This document shows, one piece after another, positions 10,331-21,793 of a DNA stretch of 64,000 nt; positions within the stretch are counted from its first letter, which is position 1, and every line of letters starts with the position of its first letter. The DNA comes from Craspedostauros australis (taxonomy: Eukaryota > Bacillariophyta > Bacillariophyceae > Mastogloiales > Achnanthaceae): assembly GCA_026770025.1 (NCBI GenBank), contig JAMXDE010000007.1, positions 2,046,001 to 2,110,000 of the forward strand. Direction: 5' to 3'. The notes under the pieces are model-generated. The model saw only the letters and a list, made by a program, of their open reading frames with translations, searched no databases and had not been told where the DNA came from. The position numbers and the translations under genes were made by a program.

Positions 10331-13300
10331 GATTCCCGCACACGACTCATCCTCAAGGTGCTTCCGCCTTCTCTCGCCAATACCGCCCTGCTGCGTTTGC
10401 GCAGATCCGATCTGTTCGTGCCAAAGCTCACGAGTGCTCCGTTCCCAACCAAACACGGGAGCAACACGGACCCCCTAAACGATTCCCCATCACCTACGAC
10501 TATTCCCGTTTTTTACCATGTCGCTGTCGTTGGTGATTTCGTCAGTGCGACATGTCTCTTCTTGACTGTGAGCGCACGGGTCGCGGCCATCAGTACTGTT
10601 CTCCTCTACTGCATCTTGTCTGTCGCGATACTCTCAAGCATGTTTGCTGCGCCAACTTCAACTGCCAACGCTTCGTGCCAGCGACTGCGACCCGCGTCTC
10701 ATTCTCCTTGTTTGCCAAAGGGGTGTGGGGCGCAGGCCCGTGTGTCATTTCGTCGAGCTGACTGGACACGAGGGCCAGCTGGATTTTACCACTAGAACAC
10801 TTCCGACAGATTGCCAAAGCATGGCCATGATGATTTTGTATCACACGACAACGCGGAATCGTCGTACCCGCACACGAAAAGCTCTTTACGGCTTTTCATC
10901 CGAAGAAAGGAAAGGGAGAGATGGCTCGTCTGCCGTTGTCGCTGGCACCAGACATAACATCGGTACCTCCCAAAGGTGGGGTCGCCGCGAGGGGGTCCGG
11001 AGACTAAAATGGGCGCGGTGGTCGGAATCCACGGACATGTTGGTTGGGATCGCCCATGCTGTGGGCACATGATGAAGCCGTGCAGCCTGTCCCGCGATGT
11101 TCGTCCGGGGTGCGTTTGGTTCACACCATGCATCCGCAATGGCAGCTGCGCGAGTGGGTGGCAAAGCGAGCAGCGGAAATGTCTGTGGGAAGGCCGGACA
11201 AGTTGTGTGGATTGGGTACCATACGCGCGCTTCCGCGACCGGATTACATTTTTGGATCTGTTGTTTGCTTCTGTGTATTATATCTGTAGCTGAGGCTGTT
11301 TGGGTGTTGAAGCAGAACACGGTGCGTTGAGCAGAGTATCGTACTCTAGAATTGGCATGACGATGTTGCAGTTCGTTCTGCGTGATGTTAATCTTCATTC
11401 TGGTGCCAGTGGACTACAGAGTGAGGTGGTTTGGCGCCTCTCTGTTGGTGGGTGTCTCGTCCGTAGATGTTCAATTGCACTCGCTCTACTCTTCGGGTAC
11501 CCTGCAAGCGTACGATCAAATCCGAGCAATCGTGACGCCTTCCTTCCTTAACCTGCGTTGTGGAAACGATATGGCGAGAAGCCAAGGAGCAGATTGTTCC
11601 TTGCGCGACATATATGTTCGTGCACGTCTCGCAGAAGATAGAGGTAAAGTTGAAGTTGTCCAGCACCACAATGGTGAATCAAGTCGTCGAAGCCGACCAG
11701 CTCCACATCGCAGAAAGGAAGATGCAACCAATTTGTCTTCGTGAAGAAACTAGCAGCGGCAAGACCACAGGAACACGAAGGTCCCACGATCAAAATGTCT
11801 AGTTCTTCGGCCAGGCTGCACAACATGTCGGAGCGATCCAAGACTTCGCAATACGATTTGTCTCGTGAGAGGATGCCGTGTGGACAATTCAATAGGGCCT
11901 AGTCGCGAAGGCGTCACGCTCATTCAAGTTCAACGCTCTTGTGTTCACGACCTTCGAATGAACACAAACAGGCAGTACCTGACATGCAAGCCCCCCCTAC
12001 CCTATGTGTCACGCAACGTTTCTGCGTTCTGCTTCATGTTCTCATGAGATCGCAATACCTATGGCATGTCCTGCAAGTGCAGAACCCGAGAGGGATAATT
12101 GCAGGAGTGCCATGTTGATGTTTGTTGTATAGCACTTCTCTTGCTTGTGAGGTACCATACGAATACTCCTAGCTATGATATATATAATATATACCTACGC
12201 AGTGGTTGAGTTCTTCAGGGTTCTTGTCTCTCCTGTTGCTTCTGAGTCAGGTGGTTTCATTGGTACCCTTTTTTAGTTGGCGCCTGGCTGGATCGGTCGC
12301 GAAGGGACAGCGCCCACACCGCACCTGCGGAAGTGCAGGTCACTCTGGTTGCATCGAGTACTCGCCGCCACACCTCGCAGAGTGTTAGTTCGTAGACCAT
12401 GGTGCAAGCACGTGCGCTTCGATGGATCGCCCTGCCCTTCTCCTACGTTGTTGATTGGCAGCATGCACCATCGAAGCGAGTAGCTTCTGCGATTGAGGAA
12501 GAACCAGATGTATTTGCTTTTGCGTTTGCGTTCGTGCTTGATTTTGGAGTGGTTTCTGCATGTAACTCCCTTGCAGAACTGTGCCGTAAGGGAGTGAGAA
12601 CGTTGTCGCTGGTCGATGGACGAGCAAGTTGTTTCCACTCACGAAGCAAGACCAAGATTCGACCCAATTCCAACAATGCAGGACACGAAGTCCCATCGCA
12701 CCATCATCCACACGAGAGAAAGTGCGCTCCTGCTGCGAGACTTGAGAGAGAGAGGAGACAATATCGACCACGTCGAAATCGCTGGTGACGGTTGCAGATA
12801 AACATCTTTCCGCGACGAGGCTCTGTTTGTGTTCTGGGGAGAAAGAAGAGGAAACCGCTTTCGACGGTGCGAACCTTTCCAGCGACGGCCGAAGACGTCC
12901 GGCGCCGGAGTGGCGAACACTTCCATGGGCGAGTTGTAGAGGGCCCAGAGGACGCGGATGCATGCCACGAGGTGCAAGCGCCACAGGTGCGAGGTGCGCG
13001 CAGGTCAGCACATGCAGCGAGGGGGCAGAGTTGGGTACTGTGATGGTACAGGATCAAGAATCCATCGGGCGGAGCAAACGAAAAACCACGGGTCGGCAGA
13101 TGGCTCGTCGCTGGGAAAAGCATTTTCATGCGCTGCCGTCCTTGTACGGTACGACCTATACTCATGTACACAAGGTGAGGACGTCTTCGGCAAGCCACCA
13201 TCTCCCACAGGCAGTATGGAATCAAGATCTTGCCTTGGGACAAGTTGGTCTGGTGTGGATGGCGTTGTGCGGTTTGTCCTACGACTACTTTCCTCCTGTC

Positions 13301-13936
13301 CGCAGTAGGATTTCTACGCGGTCGTGACATTTTCGGTTTGGACTGTTCCATCTTTCCGCAGAGGCTTCGCCAGAGTCTCCGATTCCGAGACGCGCAGAAG
13401 CCCATAAATGGAACGTGGCTGGCGAAAGAAGCTTTGGCCTGCGACCAATCAGCCGACACATCCGGTCGCAGATGTCAACGTGAAAACCAACACGCGAGAC
13501 AAAATCTCGACAGAGCGAGGAACCGCCCAGGATGCCGAATGACTGGAAATGTACCTGCGCGCTTGTGGGCACTCCAAGAATGTCGAAATCCACGCATGTG
13601 TCTTGGGACAAAGAGGCAAGCATCGCCAAGACCGCGTTACTCCATGGTGGCGGCTACGGGTTCTACACGGGGTACCCATTGCGTGTGTGTTGCCTACGAC
13701 CTCCAAGTACACAAGGGATGGGCAAGAGGGACCAAACACATCTCGAGAACACTCACTGTCCACATAAAACCGAAACAAGCACAATCCGAAACATCCAGAA
13801 AACACACATCAACTTGCCTCAGAACCCGCCAACGCAACACACAGTAACGCAACACGAACTTCGACAGGTTTAGTACGCAGGACCCTCCTAAGTTCTCTAC
13901 TCGACTTGAAACTGCCCCCACACATCACGTCGCGTC

Positions 13937-13952
13937 ACGTCACGTCACGTCA
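13937..13952. promoter_or_regulatory. Three overlapping ACGTCA (CCRE/bZIP-type) boxes
   Basis: ACGTCA occurs at 13937-13942, 13942-13947 and 13947-13952, a 5-bp CACGT repeat, 75-90 bp before the ATG at 14027. On the other strand it reads TGACGT. These hexamers match the CO2-cAMP-responsive elements described for diatom carbonic-anhydrase promoters and the general bZIP core. Whether they act here is inference. Confidence 0.45.
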
Positions 13953-13980
13953 CATCAGTCACAAACACAACTCTCCACAA

Positions 13981-14016
13981 CATCACTCACAAACACAACA
14001 TCACTCACAAACACAA
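13981..14016. repeat. 18-bp tandem repeat in 5' leader
   Basis: Two perfect copies of CATCACTCACAAACACAA, followed by (CAA)n up to the ATG. It probably lies in the 5' UTR. Confidence 0.8.
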
Positions 14017-14026
14017 CAACAACAAC

Positions 14027-14809
14027 ATGTCATCACCACCAGAACAGTACAACCAGCAACTGCCGTGCGCAGGCAATGCGCATGACCATGCTCAGCCGCA
14101 TCACTCCTCGACCGCAGTGCTGCCGTCATCCATCAACCAGCTCGTCATCGAGCTCAACAATGAGAGCATCACAGAGTTCGAAGCCGGCAACCTAACGCAC
14201 GCTATCGAGATCCTCTCCCGCGCCGCTATGCTGGCAAAGAGCCCCTTGGCATCGCAGGTCCCCCTCCTGCCGCTCCACCTGCAAGACGTCTACCGATACC
14301 ACTGGGTCGACTGCTCCTCCACCTACCGAGCGCACACGAGCAACAACAAGGAGCAGGAAGGCGCGGTCTCCTTCCTCTGCCTCCGGGCCCTCAAGGTCAG
14401 CGCGGCCGTCGCACAGGAGGTCGTGGACTCCTCTTCACCGTGCGAATGGATCTGGGTGCTATGGTACAACCTGGCGCTGATGTACGCCATCCTGGGTATC
14501 TTCTACGGCGAGCGCGGCCACAAGCTCCTCGACCAATCCAACAAGCTCTTCCAGTGGGTGCAGATGCGGATAGACCATGAGAAGAAGGACATGGCATTCT
14601 GCAAAGGCTGGTCTCTCCTCCAGATGGCCGTCCTCAACAACCAGGCCTGCGTGTGCCGCGAGATGGCGCAGATCGACGCCACCGCGACGTCGCTCAGCAG
14701 ACTTGCAATCACTTTGGAAACCGCCATGGGATGCGACGGCAAGGATGTCAACCAATTCCTCCTCAACCTGCTGATCCTGTGCGGCCAAACGACGGCGGGT
14801 GCGGCCTGA
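14027..14809 (+). CDS. TPR-like helical protein of a diatom-type family
   Basis: A 260-residue single-exon ORF with ATG after a CAACAACA leader. The first 30 residues are Gln/His/Pro-rich. From about 40 it is all-helical with TPR-like periodicity: 'ELNNESITEFEAGNLTHAIEILSRAAMLA', then 'WIWVLWYNLALMYAILGIFYGERG', 'KLFQWVQMR' and 'LLQMAVLNNQACVCREMAQ', ending with a Leu-rich helix 'FLLNLLILCGQ'. The order 'YNLAL ... ALLNNxA' resembles a set of short TPR-like proteins that is numerous in diatom genomes (from memory, not checked). No catalytic residues are evident; it probably acts in protein-protein interaction. There is no targeting peptide. Upstream ACGTCA boxes suggest bZIP or CO2/cAMP control, which is inference only. 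Confidence 0.75.
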   Translation: MSSPPEQYNQQLPCAGNAHDHAQPHHSSTAVLPSSINQLVIELNNESITEFEAGNLTHAIEILSRAAMLAKSPLASQVPLLPLHLQDVYRYHWVDCSSTYRAHTSNNKEQEGAVSFLCLRALKVSAAVAQEVVDSSSPCEWIWVLWYNLALMYAILGIFYGERGHKLLDQSNKLFQWVQMRIDHEKKDMAFCKGWSLLQMAVLNNQACVCREMAQIDATATSLSRLAITLETAMGCDGKDVNQFLLNLLILCGQTTAGAA

Positions 14810-17800
14810 ACAACTCAACGAAGGAACGGTACGAGGAGAGACACCGTGACAATCACACCCACACGGTAACAAACAAGCAAACGCCGACGCAACCGAGAAT
14901 GCCTCGCATCACAGGAGCTTCATATCCTCGGATGCGGAAATCAGCCTGCACCATCAGCGCGATTTCGATGCACTGATGACGCGGGCAAGCAGACAAGCAA
15001 GCAAACAATGAATATACAAACATGCTGTGCGCCGTGCTTCCTCCCCCACAAGAGGAGGAGGGGTTCGCCCAATGACGCTTTCTCCGAGCTGGGACACAAA
15101 AGATGGCCTGAGTTTGGCTCTCAGTTCCGTTCAGGAGGTTACGAACAAGAGAGTCACCGACACAACAACTATTCGCAAGGCATGGCACAGCGGATGATTT
15201 CGCCCATCGTGCCCCATACCACACACCTCACGCATTTTCTGCAACACAAGCGCTATGCGCACGAGCACGAGCGCAAATACGCACTTGCAAATGTCTTGAG
15301 GAGGAGGCGGTGGCGGTTCCGTATCACACATTGACTGTTCCTCACCCGCAGCACTCTCTTATTGCTCGCGGCTCGTCACAAGTTCGATTTGTCGTGGTGA
15401 CATGATCGGACACCGAGGTTGCGCTGTCACACTCGTAGCAATGCCATAACTACTATCATATATCGCTCCTCTGACAATAATATTATGTAATATAATAGTT
15501 GTATCAGCACCATAATAGCTGCGACGTGATGCGATACCCGTACATACAGTGCTCTCCGAGTATGGAACCTTGCAGCACCACGGCATGTATACTTATGTTC
15601 AATGTCACTGGAGGCATTTCATCGAAGAACGTACATCTTGCTTGTTTGCTTGCTTGTTTGTTGGTTTGCTGTTGGTGGGGGCGCTGGCGGCGATGCGGGA
15701 GGCTGTGGCGCTTCTCTTGATTCTCCTTGTTCAAGTGGTCGCGATGCACTCATTCGGGCTTCCAGGAATCAGCAATACACAGAAACTTTCTTCATCGACG
15801 CCCACACCCCGGATCTGCGGGTATAGTATGGCATGGCAACTAATATGTGAGACAAACAATCCAACCAATTCCGTTCAAAGAACGCGCGAAAACGAAGATG
15901 CTATGTTTCTCTCCCCTGCAAGAAGACGGCGGCCAGCGAGCTCTTGCACATTTCATGTGAATCTACTCGATGCACTCGTACCAAACGGTTGTGCTTCAAG
16001 GACGAGCTACTCAGTAGAGAGTACTCACATCTCCCATACGCGAAGTGAGCTGACAATAAATCTTTTGTGGACAGACGGCAGAGCGAAGAAGACCATCCCG
16101 AGCGGCCTCCTCTCTCTCCCTCTCTCTGCGTTCTTGATGTGCCAAGGCCATCCACGTTGTGCGCTGGGACAGGACCGCCTGTTCTGTTTTCAGCAACATA
16201 CACACCGTACGCCTACCATGTTCATGGTGGATACATGCGGCTGTCCAAATTTCTTCCTCGTTGTTCACAAAGGTGGCCTTAGCTGTGGGACCCATAAATC
16301 CTGGAGAGAGAGCGCGGGCAAGCGAACTCGAGTACAAGCTCAACCCTTCCTTCGCACAGAGCACGCCTGCTCCTTGGCCAGGTGCCTTCCCATGAGTAGC
16401 AGTACGATCTCCTCCATACACGATACCGCATGACCAGCAAAGGATGCGAGAGAAAGACCAGTGGTGGTGGGTGTTCTTCCAGGGTGCGGAGGCATCATCC
16501 ATGGAACGTGTAATATTACGAGCTACTCGTGCGCATTCTTTATCTGCAGGTATCGAAAGCATCTAACCACAAGACGCGGGGATGATGCTTCGCAAGAAGT
16601 ACAACAGACGGGGGATACTGCAGACGCGCACAGCAACACCAGGAAAGGAACGGATGACGTGCCTCAGACATCATGACGGAGCCACAACGTTTGGTCGCTG
16701 CCCACGAGAACCCGCATTGATGGCGTTCGGCCAAGAGAGCCTCTCCAGAGCCAGTAGAATGGAGGGAAACGGTCGGAACAAAAAGATATGAATTGCTCAA
16801 CCTTTTGGCGGGGATTGATGCGCCTATCTCACCACGATCAAACCAGTGAAACGGGTTGTTTGCGTTCGATGTGATGGTCACAACTGCCACTTAGATCTGT
16901 CCTGCGGCTCCACGCGATCCTGTCCGTCTCATGTGCTCCTCTGTGAAGGTATTTACACTCCAGAGCACTCAATGGCTCATGCAGTGGAACCGATCTGTTT
17001 GCTGCATCGTCTCTTCAACCGGTGCCGTTGCACTGATTTGGGTCTGAGGCCTGTGCCACCACAGCTCGCCCATGCTGAGCTCGCGCATACTTCAGAATGG
17101 ATGACACTTCGCGCTTTGCTTGTGTGTTCAGCATCCCACGAATAGCGAGGACGGAGCATACAGGCGCACGTCGCTTTCGTGCCACTAAGCAACTGAGGCG
17201 CCCATGATTGCTGATCGTGTTGTGGCGAGATGAGAACGTGACCAGAACTTGGCCCAATGACACAAACAAGGTGACGTGTGTTGGTGCAAATACACCAAGG
17301 CTCCGAGCTCTCTGCGAGTAGTTCGTGGCTTCTGTTTCGCTGCAGCACAAAGGAGAACCCTTCGTCTTGACGAACAATCAAGGACAAGACTGCGATTCTG
17401 TGATCTTGTGTCGCTATCGCTGCCACGAGTGCGTGCTCGCGCCTCTGTACCTCTTCGCACAAGTACTCGCATGTGTGACCGCTGTCCATTGCCGCCCCAC
17501 GGCTAAAGGAGCGTACAGGCGCTCTGTGGCAAAAACCAAAATCTGTCGTGCCACCATCCTCGCAATCGTACTCGTACCAGATGGTGCTGTGTGCGGCACT
17601 CGATTCTTCGGTTCGCGGCCTGCTACAGGCATGGCATCAACCACAGGTCGCGCCTGCAACGCAAAGCGCCAACATCATCATTCCTCGGCGTGCAAAGCCG
17701 TTTGGTTTCTGCAAAGCGCATATCTTCCACCAACGTTCTTTTGCTCGCCCATCCGTGTCACTGGAGCATTGGCACTGAAATTGACATTGGACTTTCAAAC

Positions 17801-19071
17801 AGCGAACTATTGATCTGTGTGTGGCTGAATTTGAGCTTCTTTACTGGTGAAGGGATAGACACCCATTGTGTTGTACTACGAGCTATGCCTACCTGCACAT
17901 TCGTGTGAGTTGCAATGCAATGCGATACAGCACAATACAAGAACTTGGTCCATCTCGTGGCTATCTTTCGTCCATCCGCATCTTCCGTTGGATTTGCGCG
18001 ACGGCAAACAACAGAGCGCCACCATGTACTCGTAAGGTGCGATTGGCCATGGCAGGAGAGGAGTGAAGGAAACGTGGCCCACATGAACAGATTCGGGTGT
18101 TCGCTGCCTTCCGTCCAGCGAACAGGTGATGGACTGTGAAGTCGAAGGCGATGCGATGCACTCGAAGATGGGGCGCTGCGATAGTCACCTCGCGCGACGC
18201 TCAGGAGAAATGTCCTGTCTTGTGCGAACGATGACCTGTTCGCCGACACCGGTATTCCGCATTCGCGCTTGTTGTGGAAATCAAGGCAGATGAAATCGCG
18301 AGTGTTCAACATAAAACCGAACTATCCACACAAAGCGTGTGAAAGTGCAGCCAAAGACGCGAATACAGATCGGCATGGCGAAGTAAAGCCCAACAGCCCT
18401 TCTCCCACGATCCGTCTTCACGCATCCGCGCACCACATTGAGGAAGCGATTCCTCAATCAAGACTGAGCATGTAGAACGTCCTACATTTACACCAGTCGA
18501 CACCACCTCCTCGGGCTGTTTCGTAACGGACATTTCTAGTATGATCATTTGAGTATGTAGTTCTATTTTCACTCGCAACCCAATTCGTGATTCCTATTGT
18601 CAATCGTGGTTTTCAATTTGATTGCTTGTGTGGTGATTCGTTTGAAACGTGGTTGCGGCCATCAACGCCATGATCAAAAGCACACACATGCAACAACGTC
18701 AGCCGTGCGACCAACGAGGAGCTGGAGACACTATACCTCCTTCGAGCATCCTCTGCAATCACCTGCCTGCTGCCCCGCCGCCAGCATCTGTTGGATGAGG
18801 AGAGGTACGAGTTGTGGGCGCGTCGCCTGTGTCTCTCCTGTGCACGTTGCCGGATTGATCCAACGGATCGAAGAACAGGAGGCAAGTGCTTCTGTGGAGG
18901 TTCTCCGGACTGCAGGAACCATACAACTGCTCATTACTACGCCATAGTCGCAGCGGATCGAACCACGACCGGCTCCCACAACCAATCAACGAAGGCCGAG
19001 AGAGCACTCCGATCGTACTCGTGCTCGTGCTCGTGCTCGTACTCCTGCAGAAGTTCAAGCACACCACAACG
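14810..19071. other. 4.3-kb gene-poor region
   Basis: No supportable gene. The longest open frame (15549-16433, plus) has no recognisable domain and biased, unconvincing composition. AT-rich patches lie near 15470-15500. A TACTCG/GTGCTCG microsatellite lies near the right edge. The last few hundred bases should contain the promoter of the BTB gene. Confidence 0.5.
19015..19045. repeat. Imperfect (GTGCTC)n / (GTACTC)n microsatellite
   Basis: A six-base CTCGTG/CTCGTA repeat just before the BTB gene, similar in unit to the repeat at 34434-34494. It keeps the upstream frame open and so makes the following ORF look longer than it is. Confidence 0.8.
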
Positions 19072-20328
19072 ATGCAGATGGTCCAGCTGGGCGATCCGTC
19101 GCCCGCACTCTTCAACAGGGAGGTGGTCGCCGTGCACTTCCACCAATTCTCGCAGCTGAAGCACCGGCCGCCCGATGGCCCCGTGTCCCCCACCTTCAAC
19201 TTCAACGGCCTCAAATGGAAGCTGTGGCTCGGTCCCCGAGGTGAAGATCGTCAAGTGGTGGACGATGAACGGGCATCCGTCAGCATCTACCTGCGGGCCG
19301 ACGTCGATTCATGGAAACTGGCCGATGCGTGCACCGTCAAGTTCTCCTTCACCAACCAGCATTTGGGCATCACGAAAGAAGCCCTCACGCACACCTTCCA
19401 CAGGACGAGAACGCAGATCGCGTGGGGGTGGCATGATTTCGCGCCGCGGAAGGACGTGCTTCGGAGAGGCTGCGTCGACGATACCCTGACGTTCATCGTC
19501 TGCCTCGAGGTGGAAGATGACGTTGGTGCGGCTGGCGGCATCCTTTCGCCCATGAGATGGAAGCCATCAACTCCGCTGGACAGACGCTACCTCAAGCATC
19601 TGGAGGACCAATTCCGAACGAACATCGCATTCGTCGTCGGCAAGGACGGCGAGAAAGAGACGATCAAAGCCAACACGGAGATCATCTTCTTCGCCGCGCC
19701 GCTCATGGAGGGCATCATCGATGGCATAAACCCGCATCAAACCGAACGCATGCAGTTGGAAGACGCTGCAGCAGCATCGGACGCTTCACGAGAAATCCTG
19801 CTGCCCAACATCCGCCCCGTCCACTTCCGTGCCTTTCTGCGATTCCTGTACGCGCAGGACACGACGTACCTCGACGCGGCGCATTCGGATCTTCAGGCCT
19901 TGCTGGTGGTGGCCAACCAGTTCGGTTGCTGCAAGCTGAAGCTGGTGATCGAGACGAGGCTGTGCGATGATCATCTCAGCTACGACACGTGCATCGCCTT
20001 CCTGCTGCTCGCGGATGGGTTGAATTGCGCCTTGCTCAAGGAATCCGCGACGGCGGCCGTGGTGCAGCTGTGGCCGTGCTTGTTGCAGCATCCTGACTTT
20101 CCCGATTTGGTGCAGTGCAGCGGGCTCATGATGGAGATTCACCACTATTCCATCGGCAAGCGCAACAGCGATGATAGCAGCAACGATCAGTACTCGAAGA
20201 TGTCGATTCGCGAGCTGTACCAGATCCTGGATGGGCAGGAAGATTTCAACTTCGACTCGGACCTGTCTCGCGCGGAGCTGCTGTGCAAGGTCAGGTCGGG
20301 CGGCGGCCGCCGCAGTGCTTCGAGGTGA
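19072..20328 (+). CDS. BTB/POZ-domain protein with a MATH-like N-terminus
   Basis: A 418-residue intronless ORF. ATG at 19072 was chosen because the frame upstream is only a GTG start running through a microsatellite; ATG at 19078 is an alternative. Residues 15-160 look like a MATH (TRAF-type) beta-sandwich: 'FNFNGLKWKLWL', 'VSIYLRADVDSWKL', 'TFIVCLEVE'. The BTB domain starts near 179 ('DQFRTNIAFVVG', 'IKANTEIIFFAAPLMEGII') and includes 'LPNIRPVHFRAFLRFLY'. Helical BACK-like segments follow ('LLVVANQFGCCKLKLVIE', 'CIAFLLLADGLNC'). This order is that of SPOP-type adaptors, which bind substrate through MATH and Cullin-3 through BTB for ubiquitination. The BTB call is firm; MATH is weaker and rests on position and strand pattern. 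It may function with the ubiquitin system, as does the U-box protein at 9.1 kb, but no linkage is implied. Confidence 0.82.
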   Translation: MQMVQLGDPSPALFNREVVAVHFHQFSQLKHRPPDGPVSPTFNFNGLKWKLWLGPRGEDRQVVDDERASVSIYLRADVDSWKLADACTVKFSFTNQHLGITKEALTHTFHRTRTQIAWGWHDFAPRKDVLRRGCVDDTLTFIVCLEVEDDVGAAGGILSPMRWKPSTPLDRRYLKHLEDQFRTNIAFVVGKDGEKETIKANTEIIFFAAPLMEGIIDGINPHQTERMQLEDAAAASDASREILLPNIRPVHFRAFLRFLYAQDTTYLDAAHSDLQALLVVANQFGCCKLKLVIETRLCDDHLSYDTCIAFLLLADGLNCALLKESATAAVVQLWPCLLQHPDFPDLVQCSGLMMEIHHYSIGKRNSDDSSNDQYSKMSIRELYQILDGQEDFNFDSDLSRAELLCKVRSGGGRRSASR

Positions 20329-20567
20329 GATTGGTCTATACGTGCTTCTAGGATGCACCATCTCCATGTACATGTACATGTATGAGTGCATGTATTAGTG
20401 TACGCCTGACATCGCTCACCACAACTACAGAAGATCCATGTAAAAAGACATCATATTATACAGCAGTGCAGTGACTGGTTCGTGCAGATTTGATTAGAAC
20501 AGCAGGGTGTATAGTACCATCATTGTCGCCACTCCTGTGCTCTTGCGCGTTTTCATACAGTTGCGCT
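20329..20567. other. Convergent 3' spacer
   Basis: A 239-bp gap between convergent genes. It contains a short (CATGTA)n run near 20366-20395. No gene. Confidence 0.4.
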
Positions 20568-21290
20568 TCACGCCGCTTCCAGCAGCTGGTCGGCTTCATT
20601 GGATTCCCCTTGCTCTTCCATCGCCTCTTCCAATGCTTCTTCCTTTGCCTCTCCCGCCTGCGTCTCGATATCCACCTCCCCATGATCACTCACGGGCGTG
20701 GACGACCGCATCTCCACAAGCTCGATACGATCCACATCCTCGTGGACCAACGACGCATGCTCCTCCTCGACATGGACATTGCCCGCCGCCTCCAGAAAGT
20801 CGTGGCATTCCTGCAGCTGCCGCGTCATGTCATCGCGCTGCCCTTCCATACGCTGGATGCGGCGCTTCATGCGCTCCATCTGCGCCAGCATGGCCTTGTG
20901 GTTGCCCTCGATCGTTTGCAGGGCCTGCAGGAGGTTCTGCTGCTGCTCCTTGTGCTGCGCGTCATCGTCCTTCGTCTGATACTGCATATCCTGGAGCAGC
21001 CGCTTGTACTTGAACAACCGCGTTTCCACGAACTGCTGCCTTTCTTCCGACTGCTGCAGCTGCTCCTTGGCAATCTCCAGCTCTTCCTCCAGCTGCTCCA
21101 GCTGCATGCTGGCATCGACGCTGGCCGTGTCGCCGTTCTCGTCGTCGTCATTCGTGCGAGCGTCATGCTGCAGACCATTGCGCACTTCCCAGACGAGCTC
21201 GTCGCGCACGCTCGGTTCCAGCTTCGACGTGTTCTTTTGGATTTGGCGCCGCATGCGGCTGCGCAATCCGGAGACGAAGGATGAGATCAT
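20568..21290 (-). CDS. Coiled-coil protein of unknown function
   Basis: A 240-residue single-exon ORF. The N-terminus is basic ('SGLRSRMRRQIQKN'). Residues about 60-170 form an extended Gln/Glu-rich heptad coiled coil: 'MQLEQLEEELEIAKEQLQQ', 'RLFKYKRLLQDMQYQ', 'MLAQMERMKRRIQRMEGQ'. The C-terminal 60 residues are strongly acidic. It lacks a signal peptide, transmembrane segment or recognised domain, so a scaffold or tether role is all that can be suggested. The tight packing with neighbours on both sides, a clean ATG and the heptad pattern make the ORF credible. Confidence 0.75.
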   Translation of the reverse strand: MISSFVSGLRSRMRRQIQKNTSKLEPSVRDELVWEVRNGLQHDARTNDDDENGDTASVDASMQLEQLEEELEIAKEQLQQSEERQQFVETRLFKYKRLLQDMQYQTKDDDAQHKEQQQNLLQALQTIEGNHKAMLAQMERMKRRIQRMEGQRDDMTRQLQECHDFLEAAGNVHVEEEHASLVHEDVDRIELVEMRSSTPVSDHGEVDIETQAGEAKEEALEEAMEEQGESNEADQLLEAA

Positions 21291-21793
21291 TGTGTGTTGG
21301 TGGCTCGTATAATATCTTATCAGTGGTCGTATGTCGTCAGCTGAAGAGGGGTATGACTGTGAGCATGACTATGGGTATGGTATGACGCGAGAAGCACGAT
21401 CACCTCACCTTGCGGGACGAGTAGGAACAGCGTGGAATCGACACACGGAAACGGAATCATCGTTCTGTTGCGTTTTTGGTCTTGATGAATGATCATATAT
21501 CCCATATATATGGTACCATAGTAGATACTGCGATGCCACTCACAATACCATATGGTATCATTCGTAGTACTGTCCATCAAAACGCAACAGTCGCCAACGC
21601 CCATCGCATGTGCCGGACAGATTGACCATCATTGTTGGTCTCCCGCAGCAGCTTCGGAATCAGTGGCACTGCCTATACACGTACACAATGAAGAGGATGC
21701 TGTGGCTACAGTGGTGTATCGATAACATGATGATGTAATTCCGATGTCTACAGATAGAAGTTGAGTCCGATGTCGAAATGAAATAGACGCGTT
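21291..21793. other. Intergenic region, 503 bp
   Basis: It holds the promoter of the coiled-coil gene (minus) and the 3' end of the secreted-protein gene. An AT-rich stretch with CCATATATATGG-like palindromes lies at about 21495-21560. No gene seen. Confidence 0.4.

Larger units (their letters stand above)
9858..14026. other. 4.2-kb gene-poor region
   Basis: No supportable gene. Open frames up to about 200 codons occur on both strands, but they overlap each other, start at non-ATG codons and show no recognisable domain or intron pattern. Features present are a 33-bp tandem duplication (10265-10330), an AT-rich patch near 12175-12200, and the A/C-rich leader and ACGTCA boxes just before the gene at 14027. 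Promoters of the flanking genes and noncoding transcripts are possible. Confidence 0.5.

Noticed and set aside
10169-10795. A 208-codon open frame (plus)
   Set aside because: It begins at TTG, runs through a 33-bp tandem duplication, shows no domain, and has equally long frames on the other strand.
11548-11892. A 114-codon minus-strand frame with Cys/Leu-rich composition
   Set aside because: The sequence is superficially protein-like, but no family, splice partner or clear promoter was seen; kept out as unsupported.
12385-13459. Overlapping minus-strand frames of 200-250 codons
   Set aside because: Several frames on both strands are open together, composition is Ser/Arg/Leu-skewed like translated noncoding DNA, and no motif or splice structure supports one.
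13230-13847. A 205-codon plus-strand frame
   Set aside because: Two shorter frames overlap it on the same strand, no domain is seen, and the end runs into the A/C-rich leader region.
15549-16433. A 294-codon plus-strand frame
   Set aside because: Its hydrophobic first part comes from a CTTGCTTG/TTGGTTTG simple repeat, and the rest has no recognisable domain or conserved pattern.
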